A stretch of DNA of 24,023 nucleotides from JADCRZ01 sp037718865 (GCA_037718865.1 JBBJMP010000042.1:1-24023); one strand, 5' to 3'; positions 8,191 to 16,215 are shown, numbered from the stretch's first letter. Program-made: numbers and translations. Notes: a model not told the origin generated them from the letters alone.

Positions 8191-8236
8191 CGCAGATTCA
8201 CAGATTATTCTTATTGAAAAAATCTGCGAATCTGCG
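8191..8236. repeat. CGCAGATT palindromic element, copy 1
   Basis: CGCAGATTCACAGATT (8191-8206) pairs with AATCTGCGAATCTGCG (8221-8236), 15 of 16 positions, around a 14-base loop. It starts about 10 bases after the isomerase stop on the minus strand. No T-run follows in that direction, so complete termination is unlikely; it may set the 3' end or stability of the isomerase part of the message. Related elements are at 14811-14871 and 19962-20009. Confidence 0.65.
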
Positions 8237-8246
8237 GCATGTTTTC

Positions 8247-9674
8247 TTAGCAGACTTTTACTACTTCCATATCTAATAAGTCACCCAGCTTCTTGATTTT
8301 CGACCCGATATGCCCGATTCCAACTGCACAGTGATGAGCCGGGCCATAACTGTTCCATTCATTCACAAACCTTCTGGCTCCAATGGGAAACCTGTAGCGG
8401 CTGTTGGTATTGCCTATCTGAAGCGTGGGTCCGGCAACAGACTCGGCTTCCGCAACCAGCAGGATCAGTTTTCCATTTGCTTCGACTACCGAAAGTAAGG
8501 TAACCGGCCCGTTTTTAACCGACATCTCTACAGATAGTCCACTCCCTACCTTTCCGTGATAGACCACCAATGGCCGCACTTTTGTTTTGCCCTCTGAAAT
8601 GGCAATATGGCCCGGTCCATCATGCCCCATCAAAACCACATCGTCCCTAAAATCCATCGCATAGTATTCAGTGAAAGATCCGCCCGCTCCGAAGGTATCC
8701 ATGATCTTCATGGCCTGTGCGTTTTTTATTTCATACTCTCCTGCAACAGGAATGCCGTTCGCCGTTAACAGCGAATTTCCCAGAATGATAGAAGCGATCG
8801 CGTCTTCATTCTCCCGATTGCCTGTACCCTTGTAATAATAAGCCATTGAACCTAACTGGTATTGCTCTACCAACCTGTCTAAAGCCACGGAGGTAACGGC
8901 TGCTTTACGCAATTCTTCTGCGGAGCAATCGGGCTGAATATCAAAAGTTTGTTCGAACAACTGAATGCGTTGATTTGCCTCGTCGTCTCCAACCTGTTTC
9001 TGATGGGCAACCAGTTCTTCCACTTCGATCAGTTCAATATGGCCGCCGAAATGCGCATATTGTTTTGTAAGGTCTGAATAAATATCCAGCATGCCACTGT
9101 AATAATGACCCATGCAACCCAGGCGGTTATAGAACATGGTGTTGGCAACCTTTGCAGCCTCTACCCATTCCGTTATTTCATTCCAGCATTCCGGATCGTC
9201 ATGGATCATGCCGGTAACCTGGTGAAATTTTATTCCTGTCCGGTTAAATACATTCGCTATTTCGGGCACCGGGCATGCTGAGCAATAAGCCAGCCATTCG
9301 CCCGTCATCTTTGTGCGGTTTGTCATGGCATTAAAGGATGCATAATCAAGGGAAGGCCCGGGGGAAAGGTTCAAAATAATTACGGGAACTTTCGCTCTTT
9401 GAACAACAGGCAGAACGGTGGAAGATAAGGCATAGGTGGTTACATACAGGAAAATAAGGTTGACATCCTGCTGACGAAACAGGCGGCCTGCTTCAAACGC
9501 CTTGTCTGTCGTATCAATCAGGCCGGCGTTGACAATTTGAGGATGGATGGCCTCCAGCTTGCTCTCCACTATTGACAAATAACCTTCCAGCCGGTTTCTC
9601 AACCCATCGAACTGCGGCCAGTAGCTATCCAGGCCAATGCCAAAGAGGCCAATTTTTAAACCGGGGTTATTCAT
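8247..9674 (-). CDS. L-arabinose/L-fucose isomerase family protein (divergent AraA-like)
   Basis: This 475-residue cytoplasmic enzyme converts an aldose to a ketose if it follows its family. Although divergent from E. coli AraA, all four metal-ligand positions align by eye: E313 in VAGEYEIKNAQ (AraA E306), E336 in GGSFTEYYAM (E333), H351 in VLMGHDGPGH (H350) and H447 or H448 in GPAHHCAVG (H450). The N-terminal Rossmann-like segment (LKIGLFGIGLDSYWPQF) is the L-fucose/L-arabinose isomerase N-domain. The start ATG at 9674 has GAAAG just upstream. It lies 16 bases after the stop of a GH43 remnant and 136 bases before the sugar porter, so the unit was probably arabinoside hydrolysis, isomerisation and uptake. 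No ribulokinase or epimerase is in the window. The true substrate (L-arabinose, D-galactose, L-fucose or other) is open. Confidence 0.85.
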   Translation of the reverse strand: MNNPGLKIGLFGIGLDSYWPQFDGLRNRLEGYLSIVESKLEAIHPQIVNAGLIDTTDKAFEAGRLFRQQDVNLIFLYVTTYALSSTVLPVVQRAKVPVIILNLSPGPSLDYASFNAMTNRTKMTGEWLAYCSACPVPEIANVFNRTGIKFHQVTGMIHDDPECWNEITEWVEAAKVANTMFYNRLGCMGHYYSGMLDIYSDLTKQYAHFGGHIELIEVEELVAHQKQVGDDEANQRIQLFEQTFDIQPDCSAEELRKAAVTSVALDRLVEQYQLGSMAYYYKGTGNRENEDAIASIILGNSLLTANGIPVAGEYEIKNAQAMKIMDTFGAGGSFTEYYAMDFRDDVVLMGHDGPGHIAISEGKTKVRPLVVYHGKVGSGLSVEMSVKNGPVTLLSVVEANGKLILLVAEAESVAGPTLQIGNTNSRYRFPIGARRFVNEWNSYGPAHHCAVGIGHIGSKIKKLGDLLDMEVVKVC

Positions 9675-9689
9675 CTTTCAAAGTTTAAT

Positions 9690-9908
9690 TTACCCCGTTT
9701 TTTTCCTGCGTTGTCCGTTTACCTCTCCCTGCGTGGCATAAGCATAATATTTACCGGCTGCCTTTATTACAGTAGGATCGGGGAAATTGGCGTTTAATAC
9801 GGGGTTTGACTGGCCATGCTTTACAGGCGTTGACTTTTTAGCCGTTTGTGCCTGGGGCCATCCCACAGCTTGTATCAGCAGAAAAAATACGGCAAAAATT
9901 ATTTTCAT
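9690..9908 (-). pseudogene. 5' remnant of a GH43 glycoside hydrolase
   Basis: From the ATG at 9908 the frame encodes about 72 residues: a signal peptide (MKIIFAVFFLLIQAVGWPQAQ) and then NPVLNANFPDPTVI...GKYYAYATQG, the first strand of a GH43 five-bladed propeller with the DP pair holding the catalytic-base Asp. It stops after QRRKKTG, where intact enzymes would go on for roughly 300 more residues. The break falls at an A7 tract 16 bases before the isomerase start, so almost the whole gene has been deleted. The reading frame also extends upstream to an ATG at 10010, but the signal peptide marks 9908 as the likely start. GH43 members are mostly arabinanases, arabinofuranosidases and xylosidases. 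Confidence 0.72.
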
Positions 9909-10055
9909 TCTCAAGCAGTTTTGATAACAGATTTTCCAACAGGATGATAAGCCACCCCAACCGGTAAAATTATTTATACCTGCATTTGCCGGATGGATCA
10001 ATTTGAACACTAATTTAGGGATTTAAAACCTGCCGCATAAGTGGTTGACTTAATA

Positions 10056-10088
10056 TTGAAGTAACCAGCTTAACAGCAGTTTCATTTG
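10056..10088 (+). promoter_or_regulatory. Weak promoter candidate for the SDR gene
   Basis: TTG at 10056-10058 and TTCATTTG at 10081-10088 resemble the Bacteroidota -33 (TTTG) and -7 (TAnnTTTG) boxes with a 22-base gap. One position of the -7 box deviates. The start codon follows 20 bases later. This is the 98-base divergent region shared with the GH43 remnant and isomerase genes. Confidence 0.25.
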
Positions 10089-10108
10089 CCATATTATAAA
10101 AGCAAAAC

Positions 10109-10885
10109 ATGCCTTTGAAAGCGTTTAGCGACCATGTAGCGATAGTAACCGGTGCAGGACAGGGTATTGGCTTTGAAATTTGCAGGCTGTTAGCCCTTGA
10201 CGGAGCGTCTGTTATATTAAATGATATTGACCAATCACTTGCTCTGCATGCGGCCGGCCTTATAGCCAGTGCAGGCGGCACCTGCCATCCAATGGCGGGA
10301 AATGCCTCAGACCTTCCATTTATACATGACATGGTTCAAACAGCGGTGAACAGGTTTGGTAAATTAACCCTGGCTGTTGCCAATGCTGGAATTACGTTAT
10401 TTGGCGATTTTCTCAAATACCCGGCAGATTCTTTTTATGAGGTGATGCACGTTAATTTGGGGGGCAGTTTTTTTTTGGCCCAGGCTGCAGCTATACAAAT
10501 GCAGGAGCAGGGAACCGGGGGGAGAATACTCTTTACTTCTTCAGTTACGGGGCACCAGGCCCATAAAAACCTGGCGGCCTACGGCATGACCAAAGCAGCG
10601 CTTGAAATGCTGGCAAAAAATCTGGTGATTGAACTGTCTCCATACCGGATAACGGTAAACGCCATAGCCCCCGGAGCAACCATTACGGAAAGAACAACCA
10701 ATGATCCGGATTACGAAAAGATCTGGTCTACTTTGACCCCTTTGGGGAGGCCTGCCACGGTTAACGATATTGCTCAGGCTGCTTTATTCCTGTTATCAGA
10801 TGGAGCAAGACACATCACCGGGCAAAGCCTGGTCATCGATGGAGGGTGGACTGCGGTGAGTCCGTCGCCGTATGAACAGCCGTAA
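10109..10885 (+). CDS. Short-chain dehydrogenase/reductase, likely sugar or polyol dehydrogenase
   Basis: This 258-residue classical SDR has the cofactor loop T14-GAGQGIG-21, an acidic D39 at the end of strand 2 that favours NAD(H) over NADP(H), N92-A-G, N116, the catalytic Ser in FTSSVTG (144-145), Y158 and K162 (YxxxK), and a PGATITERT loop followed by the C-terminal DGGW. SDRs beside sugar-acid dehydratases and KDG-type kinases are often aldose 1-dehydrogenases or sugar-acid dehydrogenases (galactose, fucose, gluconate 5-), and that is the best guess here. The specific substrate is not visible. It lies 438 bases before the dgoK-like kinase, with a palindromic tandem repeat between them, so it may be a separate transcript. 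Confidence 0.85.
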   Translation: MPLKAFSDHVAIVTGAGQGIGFEICRLLALDGASVILNDIDQSLALHAAGLIASAGGTCHPMAGNASDLPFIHDMVQTAVNRFGKLTLAVANAGITLFGDFLKYPADSFYEVMHVNLGGSFFLAQAAAIQMQEQGTGGRILFTSSVTGHQAHKNLAAYGMTKAALEMLAKNLVIELSPYRITVNAIAPGATITERTTNDPDYEKIWSTLTPLGRPATVNDIAQAALFLLSDGARHITGQSLVIDGGWTAVSPSPYEQP

Positions 10886-10909
10886 GTCGTAATTGGGTCG
10901 GGAGTCCTC

Positions 10910-11290
10910 TTGCCCGTGGTTGGTATTTTCACCAACCACCATTTGGTTGCCCGTTGGTGTTTAAATGCGCAGGCATTCTTTGTGAAACCTTCGTGTTTCT
11001 TCCTTTGTGACCTTTGTGGTTAACAGACAGAAAGCAAAACCACAAAGAAACACAAAGTTGAAGACACAAAGTGCCCCAAAGATCTTTGCCCGTGGTTGGT
11101 GTTTTCACCAACCACCATTTGGTTGCCGGTTGGTGTTTAAATGCGCAGGCGTTCTTTGTGAAACCTTCGTGTTTCTTCCTTTGTGACCTTTGTGGTTAAC
11201 AGACAGAAAGCAAACCACAAAGAAACACAAAGTGGAAGACACAAAGTGCCACAAAGATCTTTGCCCGTGGTTGGTGTTTTCACCAACCAC
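10910..11290. repeat. 2.2-copy tandem repeat, period 175-176 bp, with internal palindromes
   Basis: Copy 1 (10910-11085, 176 bp) and copy 2 (11086-11260, 175 bp) are about 95% identical by eye; a 30-base partial copy 3 (11261-11290) ends exactly at the end of its first hairpin. Each copy begins TTGCCCGTGGTTGGTG and carries a 10-bp hairpin with a TTTT loop (10916-10939, 11092-11115, 11267-11290; the first has one A-C mismatch). In the full copies CACCAACC can instead pair with a later GGTTGGTG, giving a competing fold. Further on, CTTTGTGGTT pairs with AACCACAAAG (11012-11021 and 11038-11047 in copy 1), surrounded by many TTTGTG/CACAAAG words. It fills most of the 438-bp gap between the SDR and kinase genes. 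No real gene is inside. Confidence 0.85.
11267..11290 (+). promoter_or_regulatory. Perfect 10-bp hairpin in front of the dgoK-like gene
   Basis: GTGGTTGGTG-TTTT-CACCAACCAC ends 33 bases before the kinase ATG. It is the third copy of the repeat's hairpin, and the repeat stops right at its base. It could be an operator, a leader structure of the sugar-acid operon or simply the edge of the duplication; nothing in the sequence decides among these. Confidence 0.35.
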
Positions 11291-11323
11291 ACCCGAGAGT
11301 ATAACCTTTAATAATTAAATTAC

Positions 11324-12319
11324 ATGGATACATTTTTGAGTTGTGACTGGGGAAGTTCCACTTTCAGATTGAGGTTGTCAAACCTGAACACCAACGAAGT
11401 CATCGCAACCGAAGACACTGAAGATGGCATTATCAGCACCTATGCATCATGGAAAGGATCGGGAGACACCGACCCGGAAAGCAGGTTCACTTTTTTTCTG
11501 GACATCATCCTGCAACAGGTTCGCAGGATGGAAAAAAATGTAAACATGTCTTTAACGGGGGTTCCCCTGGTCATTTCCGGCATGGCATCCTCCTCTATCG
11601 GGATGAAATCCCTACCCTACCAGGAACTGCCCCTTGCACTTGACGGATCAAACATCCTGTATCATTATTCCAAAGCGGCCAAAACCGGTGACCATGCCGT
11701 TTTGCTCATTTCGGGAGTAAAAAGTGAAAGTGATGTGATGAGGGGTGAGGAAACACAATTGATTGGTTGCATCGATGACAATTCGAATAACGATGGTGAA
11801 CAATTATATATCTTTCCCGGCACACATTCCAAACACATTTTTATAAAAGATGGTCATGCCACGGATTTTCGTACATATATGACCGGTGAATTGTTTGCAT
11901 TGCTGTCAGAACAAAGCATCTTAAGCTCAACCGTTGAAAAGAAAGAAAACACCAGCACGGATGCCCTTACCAGCTTTAAACTGGGTGTTAAGGATTCCGT
12001 CGGTTCAAACCTGCTTAATGCGTGTTTCAAGGTCCGGACGAACAGCCTGTTCGACAAATTGTCGAAAACTGAAAATTACGATTACCTGAGTGGCCTTTTG
12101 ATCGGATCCGAATTGCAGGAGTTACAGCCTGCTCACAACCGGCCCACCTATAACCGCATATCATTATGTTGCGGATCGCGTTTAAAATTATACTATGAAA
12201 CAGCGCTCGGCGTGTTGGGCCTGTCGTCAAAGCTGTTTATATTTAACGCACAAAGCATGGATGAAGCGGTAATAAGAGGCCAGCGCAAAATACTACTAAA
12301 AGAATTACATCATGAATAA
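11324..12319 (+). CDS. dgoK: 2-dehydro-3-deoxygalactonokinase family protein (DgoK-like)
   Basis: This 331-residue kinase belongs to the DgoK family, which phosphorylates 2-keto-3-deoxy-galactonate at C6. The N-terminal block (SCDWGSSTFRLRL, D8-WGSS-12) is the phosphate-binding start of the ASKHA-like fold; ISGMASSSIGMKSLPYQELP, MRGEETQLIG, FPGTHSKHIFI and ALGVLGL match family segments in order. The length is a little above the usual 290-330. Its 3' end overlaps the aldolase start by 8 bases (ATGAATAA), so the two are translationally coupled. With the aldolase, dehydratase and GntP permease downstream it defines a De Ley-Doudoroff-type route. The exact sugar-acid isomer (KDGal versus KDG) is inferred from the family. 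Confidence 0.82.
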   Translation: MDTFLSCDWGSSTFRLRLSNLNTNEVIATEDTEDGIISTYASWKGSGDTDPESRFTFFLDIILQQVRRMEKNVNMSLTGVPLVISGMASSSIGMKSLPYQELPLALDGSNILYHYSKAAKTGDHAVLLISGVKSESDVMRGEETQLIGCIDDNSNNDGEQLYIFPGTHSKHIFIKDGHATDFRTYMTGELFALLSEQSILSSTVEKKENTSTDALTSFKLGVKDSVGSNLLNACFKVRTNSLFDKLSKTENYDYLSGLLIGSELQELQPAHNRPTYNRISLCCGSRLKLYYETALGVLGLSSKLFIFNAQSMDEAVIRGQRKILLKELHHE

Positions 12320-12986
12320 CCCGTTTTCCTGGGATGCTTTTAATAAAATACCCATAGTAGGTATTATGAGAAACATTCCTCAGCAACAAATGCAGGACGT
12401 GGCCGCCATGTTTCATGCATCAGGGCTCAACACCCTTGAAATTACCATGAACTCTGTCGCAGCAGAAGAAACCATTTCTTACCTGGCCACCCATTTTGGT
12501 GACCGGTTGAATATTGGGGCCGGCACTGTTTGCACATTGAAAGACCTGGACAAGGCTTTGGCTGCAGGAGCCACTTTTGTCGTGACCCCCATACTGAAGA
12601 AGAAACTGATCAAAGCCTGTGTGGCCGAAAAAATTCCCATATTTCCCGGCGCTTACACACCCACTGAAATATATAATGCCTGGACGTGGGGAGCCAGTAT
12701 GGTAAAAGTGTTTCCGGCAACGCGACTTGGCCCTGCATACATAAAAGAGGTTCTTGCTCCCTTACCGGATCTCAAACTTATTCCTACCGGCGGTATCTCA
12801 CGCGAAAACTTTACTGCTTTTTTAAGCGCCGGCGCAACCGGATTAGGAATTGGAAGTGAATTATTTCCATTAGCTTTAATAAATAACAGCGACCCTGCCC
12901 CATTGAAGCAGTTATTTGCGGCATATGTTGAAAAATACCAACATTACCTGCTAACCGGGGAACACGGTGATACAGGAAGCAGGTAA
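12312..12986 (+). CDS. eda: KDPG/KDPGal aldolase (2-dehydro-3-deoxy-6-phosphogluconate or galactonate aldolase)
   Basis: This 224-residue class I aldolase splits KDPG or KDPGal into pyruvate and glyceraldehyde-3-phosphate. Visible catalytic residues are E43 (general base, in TLEITMNS), R20, the GAGTV loop (69-73), P112-GAYTPTE and the Schiff-base K132 in ASMVKVFPA, corresponding to E. coli Eda K133. TGGIS (159-163) is the phosphate-binding loop. It overlaps the kinase gene by 8 bases and lies 96 bases before the dehydratase. Because the kinase is DgoK-like, the substrate is probably KDPGal, but Eda-type enzymes often accept both. Confidence 0.9.
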   Translation: MNNPFSWDAFNKIPIVGIMRNIPQQQMQDVAAMFHASGLNTLEITMNSVAAEETISYLATHFGDRLNIGAGTVCTLKDLDKALAAGATFVVTPILKKKLIKACVAEKIPIFPGAYTPTEIYNAWTWGASMVKVFPATRLGPAYIKEVLAPLPDLKLIPTGGISRENFTAFLSAGATGLGIGSELFPLALINNSDPAPLKQLFAAYVEKYQHYLLTGEHGDTGSR

Positions 12987-13082
12987 GTACACAGAACACA
13001 GTTGAGCTAAAATATTTCGTCTATCCGTGACCGTTTAGCCATTGCACGGTAATAACCATAACATAAACTGAAAAAGAAAAAC

Positions 13083-14798
13083 ATGTCCACACTAAGAAGC
13101 GCCGGTTGGTTTGGAAAAAAAGATAAAATGGGATTTATCTACAGGAGCTGGATGAAAAACCAGGGTTTTCCGGTAGACCTTTTTGATGGAAGGCCCGTAA
13201 TAGGAATATGTAATACCTGGTCTGAACTTACTCCCTGTAATGCGCATTTGCGGGATATAGCCGAAGTGGTAAAACGCGGTGTATATGAAGCCGGCGGCTT
13301 CCCCCTTGAATTTCCCATCATGTCTCTCGGTGAAACCCTGCTTAAGCCGACGGCCATGCTGTTCCGCAACCTCGCCAGCATGGACGCCGAAGAATCGATC
13401 AGGGGAAACCCGCTTGATGGCGTCGTACTACTGACCGGCTGCGACAAAACCACACCTTCCACACTTATGGGAGCTGCCAGCGTTGACCTGCCAACGATTG
13501 TAGTTCCCGGCGGACCCATGCTGAACGGCCGTTTCCAGGGCACGGAGATCGGTTCCGGTACCCATGTATGGAAATTTGATGAGGACATGAAAACAGGTAA
13601 GATGACGCCTGAAGATTACCTGTTGGCTGAAAGCTGCATGTCGAGAAGCGCAGGACATTGTATGACCATGGGAACCGCCTCAACAATGGCCTGCATGGTG
13701 GAATCATTAGGAATGTGTTTATCCGGCGCAGCAGCCATCCCCGCGGTGGATTCCAGGAAGAAAGTACTTGCCCACCTCTCAGGAAGGCGGATCGTGCAAA
13801 TGGTAAAGGAAGATCTGAAAATATCTAAAATACTTACCCGGCAGGCCTTCGAGAATGCCATTAAAGTGAATGCAGCAGTCGGAGGCTCAACCAATTTCAT
13901 CATTCATCTTACCGCCATAGCCGGCCGGGTTGGTGTGCCCCTCGACCTCCAGGATTTTGATGCGCTCGGAAGTAAGATCCCCTTATTATTAAACCTGATG
14001 CCATCAGGAAAATACTTAATGGAGGATTTTTATTATGCCGGCGGCCTTCCGGTCATCATTAACGAACTAAAAGAGCATTTGCACATGGATGCCATTACGG
14101 TGACAGGTAAAAGTCACCGGGAAAACATATCGGGGTCTACCAATTGTTATAACGCTGCAGTGATAGCAACCTATGAAGACCCACTGATACCTGAAGCAGG
14201 AATTGCTGTTCTAAAAGGCAACCTTGCTGAACATGGAGCAGTGATAAAACCTTCGGCAGCCTCTCCTGCGCTTATGCAGCACCGTGGCAGGGCGGTAGTT
14301 TTTGAAAATATAGAAGACTATCATGCACGGGTAGACGATCCTAATCTCGATATAGATGAAGACTGTATCATGGTATTGAAAAACGTTGGCCCGGTAGGAT
14401 ATCCCGGCATGCCCGAAGTAGGCAATATGGCCCTTCCCAAAAAAATCCTTGATAAGGGCATTACAGACATGGTGAGGATCTCTGATGGCAGAATGAGTGG
14501 CACCGCTTATGGTACCGTAGTGTTGCATGTTTCTCCCGAAGCAGCCATAGGAGGCAACCTGGCCCTGGTTCAAAACGGCGATTATATCGAACTAGATGTT
14601 GCCAACAGGCGCATTCACCTCGATGTAAGCGAGGAAGAACTGACGAATAGAAAAAGTGAATGGAAAGAGCCTGCTTTGTTAGCTTCAAGGGGATATGTAA
14701 ACCTGTATGTCAAAAATGTGCAGCAGGCGGACAAGGGGGCAGATTTTGATTTTTTAACAGGTGGCTCCGGATCATCGGTAACTAGGGATTCGCATTAA
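13083..14798 (+). CDS. IlvD/Edd-family sugar-acid dehydratase (L-arabinonate/D-galactonate type)
   Basis: This 571-residue Fe-S dehydratase removes water from an aldonic acid to give the 2-keto-3-deoxy acid. Cys52, Cys120 (in LTGCDKTTPS) and Cys193 (in SAGHCMTMG) have the same spacing (68 and 73) as I recall for the [2Fe-2S] ligands C59, C127 and C200 of Rhizobium L-arabinonate dehydratase; E84, D121 and K122 would hold Mg2+, and S472 in DGRMSGTA would be the catalytic serine. That enzyme also accepts D-galactonate and D-fuconate, which share the C2-C4 configuration, so D-galactonate is a natural substrate here given the DgoK-like kinase. Length is typical of the sugar-acid branch, shorter than classical Edd. 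The ATG at 13083 is preceded by an A-rich leader (GAAAAAGAAAAAC) without a strong Shine-Dalgarno sequence. Confidence 0.9.
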   Translation: MSTLRSAGWFGKKDKMGFIYRSWMKNQGFPVDLFDGRPVIGICNTWSELTPCNAHLRDIAEVVKRGVYEAGGFPLEFPIMSLGETLLKPTAMLFRNLASMDAEESIRGNPLDGVVLLTGCDKTTPSTLMGAASVDLPTIVVPGGPMLNGRFQGTEIGSGTHVWKFDEDMKTGKMTPEDYLLAESCMSRSAGHCMTMGTASTMACMVESLGMCLSGAAAIPAVDSRKKVLAHLSGRRIVQMVKEDLKISKILTRQAFENAIKVNAAVGGSTNFIIHLTAIAGRVGVPLDLQDFDALGSKIPLLLNLMPSGKYLMEDFYYAGGLPVIINELKEHLHMDAITVTGKSHRENISGSTNCYNAAVIATYEDPLIPEAGIAVLKGNLAEHGAVIKPSAASPALMQHRGRAVVFENIEDYHARVDDPNLDIDEDCIMVLKNVGPVGYPGMPEVGNMALPKKILDKGITDMVRISDGRMSGTAYGTVVLHVSPEAAIGGNLALVQNGDYIELDVANRRIHLDVSEEELTNRKSEWKEPALLASRGYVNLYVKNVQQADKGADFDFLTGGSGSSVTRDSH

Positions 14799-14810
14799 CA
14801 TCACAGGATT

Positions 14811-14871
14811 GTTGCCGCAGATTCGCAGATTTTGAAGCACCGGCATTTCAATCGACGAAATCTGCGGCAAC
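14811..14871. repeat. CGCAGATT palindromic element, copy 2
   Basis: GTTGCCGCAGATT (14811-14823) and AATCTGCGGCAAC (14859-14871) are perfect reverse complements over 13 bp. The left arm continues with a second CGCAGATTT, as in copies 1 and 3. It sits 12 bases after the dehydratase stop and 27 bases before the permease start. The loop is long (35 bases) and no T-run follows, so readthrough into the permease is expected. Confidence 0.65.
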
Positions 14872-14898
14872 CACTCCATTAACACCCAACGCTCTCCC

Positions 14899-16215
14899 AT
14901 GACCTTACTCATTGTATTAGTAGCTATCTTATTATTGGTAGCCCTCATAGCCTGGGGCAAGGTAAATGCTTTCCTGGCTTTTTTAGTAGTTTCAATTTTA
15001 GCGGGGTTAGCCCTGGGCATTTCACTGATTGACATTACCAAATCAGTGTATAAGGGCATAGGAGACACTTTAGGCTCCCTAGTTATCATTATTGTCCTGG
15101 GGGCAATGCTGGGTAAACTGGTAGCAGAAAGTGGCGCCGCACAAAAAATTGCTACCGTGATGATGAAGGCTGCCGGCGAAAAATATATTCAATGGGCCCT
15201 GATGGTCACCGGGTTTATCATAGGCATCCCGCTCTTTTATAATGTCGGTTTTGTATTGATCATCCCCATGATCTTTTCGATCATTTACCGGTATAAAATG
15301 CCGGCCATGTTCATCGCCCTTCCCATGCTCGCTCCCATGTCTGTGGCACACGGCTTTTTGCCGCCCCATCCGTCGCCGGCAGCACTAGTACTCTTATTTA
15401 AGGCAGACATGGGCCTGACACTGTTATATGGGATTTTGATTGCCATACCGGTCATGATCGTCGCAGGCCCCTTGTTTTCCAAAACAGTAAAAAATATCGT
15501 TTCCACACCCCTGAAGGGCTTTGCCAAAGAAAGCCTGAGAGAAGAAGAGCTGCCCGGAGCTGCCAATAGCTTTCTGACGGCCCTGCTTCCGGTAGTCCTG
15601 CTAACGGTAACTACGCTTTTATTAAACATGCTATCTGTGCAAGGTCCCATGGCGAACATACTGGTTTTCTTCGGAGAAGCCGGAGTGGTCATGCTGATAT
15701 CTGTAATCGTCGCCACATTCACCCTAGGCATAAATATGGGCAAAAGCATGAAATTTATCATGGATATTTATGCAGAGGCTGGTAAAGATGTCGCTATGGT
15801 CTTACTCATTATTGCAGGCGCCGGTGTGCTGAAACAGGTGTTGATAGATAGCGGTGTAAGTGATGAGATTGCTGCAGCCTTGCAGGGACTGCAGATTCAT
15901 CCGCTTGTATTGGGATGGCTTATTGCAGCGATCATCAGGGTATGCCTGGGATCCGCTACAGTAGCCGGATTAACCACTGCAGGTATCATTGCCCCGATGA
16001 TGCTGACGGCCAACGTAGAACCGAACCTTATGGTGCTTGCCATAGGCGCTGGAAGCCTCATGTTTTCGCATGTTAATGACGGGGGTTTCTGGTTGTTTAA
16101 AGAATATTTCAACCTGTCTATTAAAGATACGATCAGAACATGGTCGGTCATGGAAAGTATTGTGGCTATAATGGGACTGGCAGGTGTGCTGCTGCTAAGT
16201 CTTTTTATAACATAA
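14899..16215 (+). CDS. GntP-family gluconate/sugar-acid:H+ symporter
   Basis: This 438-residue membrane protein has about 12-14 hydrophobic segments and the GntP family pattern: the early GIGDTLGSLVIIIVLGAMLGKLVAESG segment, then FIIGIPLFYNVGFVLIIP, the MSVAHGFLPPHPSP motif in the middle, GSATVAGLTTAGI near residue 355 and SHVNDGGFWLFKEYF near 393. The family takes up gluconate, galactonate-like or fructuronate-type acids with protons. As last gene of the dgoK-aldolase-dehydratase set it is the probable entry step of this pathway. The ATG at 14899 follows a CTCTCCC stretch without a Shine-Dalgarno sequence. Substrate beyond 'aldonic acid' is not visible. Confidence 0.92.
   Translation: MTLLIVLVAILLLVALIAWGKVNAFLAFLVVSILAGLALGISLIDITKSVYKGIGDTLGSLVIIIVLGAMLGKLVAESGAAQKIATVMMKAAGEKYIQWALMVTGFIIGIPLFYNVGFVLIIPMIFSIIYRYKMPAMFIALPMLAPMSVAHGFLPPHPSPAALVLLFKADMGLTLLYGILIAIPVMIVAGPLFSKTVKNIVSTPLKGFAKESLREEELPGAANSFLTALLPVVLLTVTTLLLNMLSVQGPMANILVFFGEAGVVMLISVIVATFTLGINMGKSMKFIMDIYAEAGKDVAMVLLIIAGAGVLKQVLIDSGVSDEIAAALQGLQIHPLVLGWLIAAIIRVCLGSATVAGLTTAGIIAPMMLTANVEPNLMVLAIGAGSLMFSHVNDGGFWLFKEYFNLSIKDTIRTWSVMESIVAIMGLAGVLLLSLFIT

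Noticed and set aside
6737..9674. Complete L-arabinose operon (isomerase, kinase, epimerase, transporter)
   Set aside because: Only an isomerase-family gene and a sugar porter are present; no ribulokinase or ribulose-5-phosphate epimerase is in the window.
10929..11290. Two similar 60-61 residue reading frames on the minus strand (ending in PNGGW)
   Set aside because: They are translations of the 176-bp tandem repeat. The NHKGHKGRNTK-type peptide comes from the CACAAAG-rich repeat and is a known sort of spurious hypothetical protein.
10910..11290. Possible CRISPR-like array
   Set aside because: Only about 2.2 copies of a 176-bp unit that are alike throughout; there are no short repeats separated by unique spacers and no cas genes.
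13139..13588. 149-residue minus-strand frame inside the dehydratase gene
   Set aside because: The opposite strand encodes the Fe-S ligand region of the IlvD/Edd enzyme with exact family spacing, so this is a shadow frame.
15285..15761. 158-residue minus-strand frame inside the GntP permease gene
   Set aside because: It is an antisense shadow of a clear membrane transporter; its Met/Thr/Ala-rich product has no family features.
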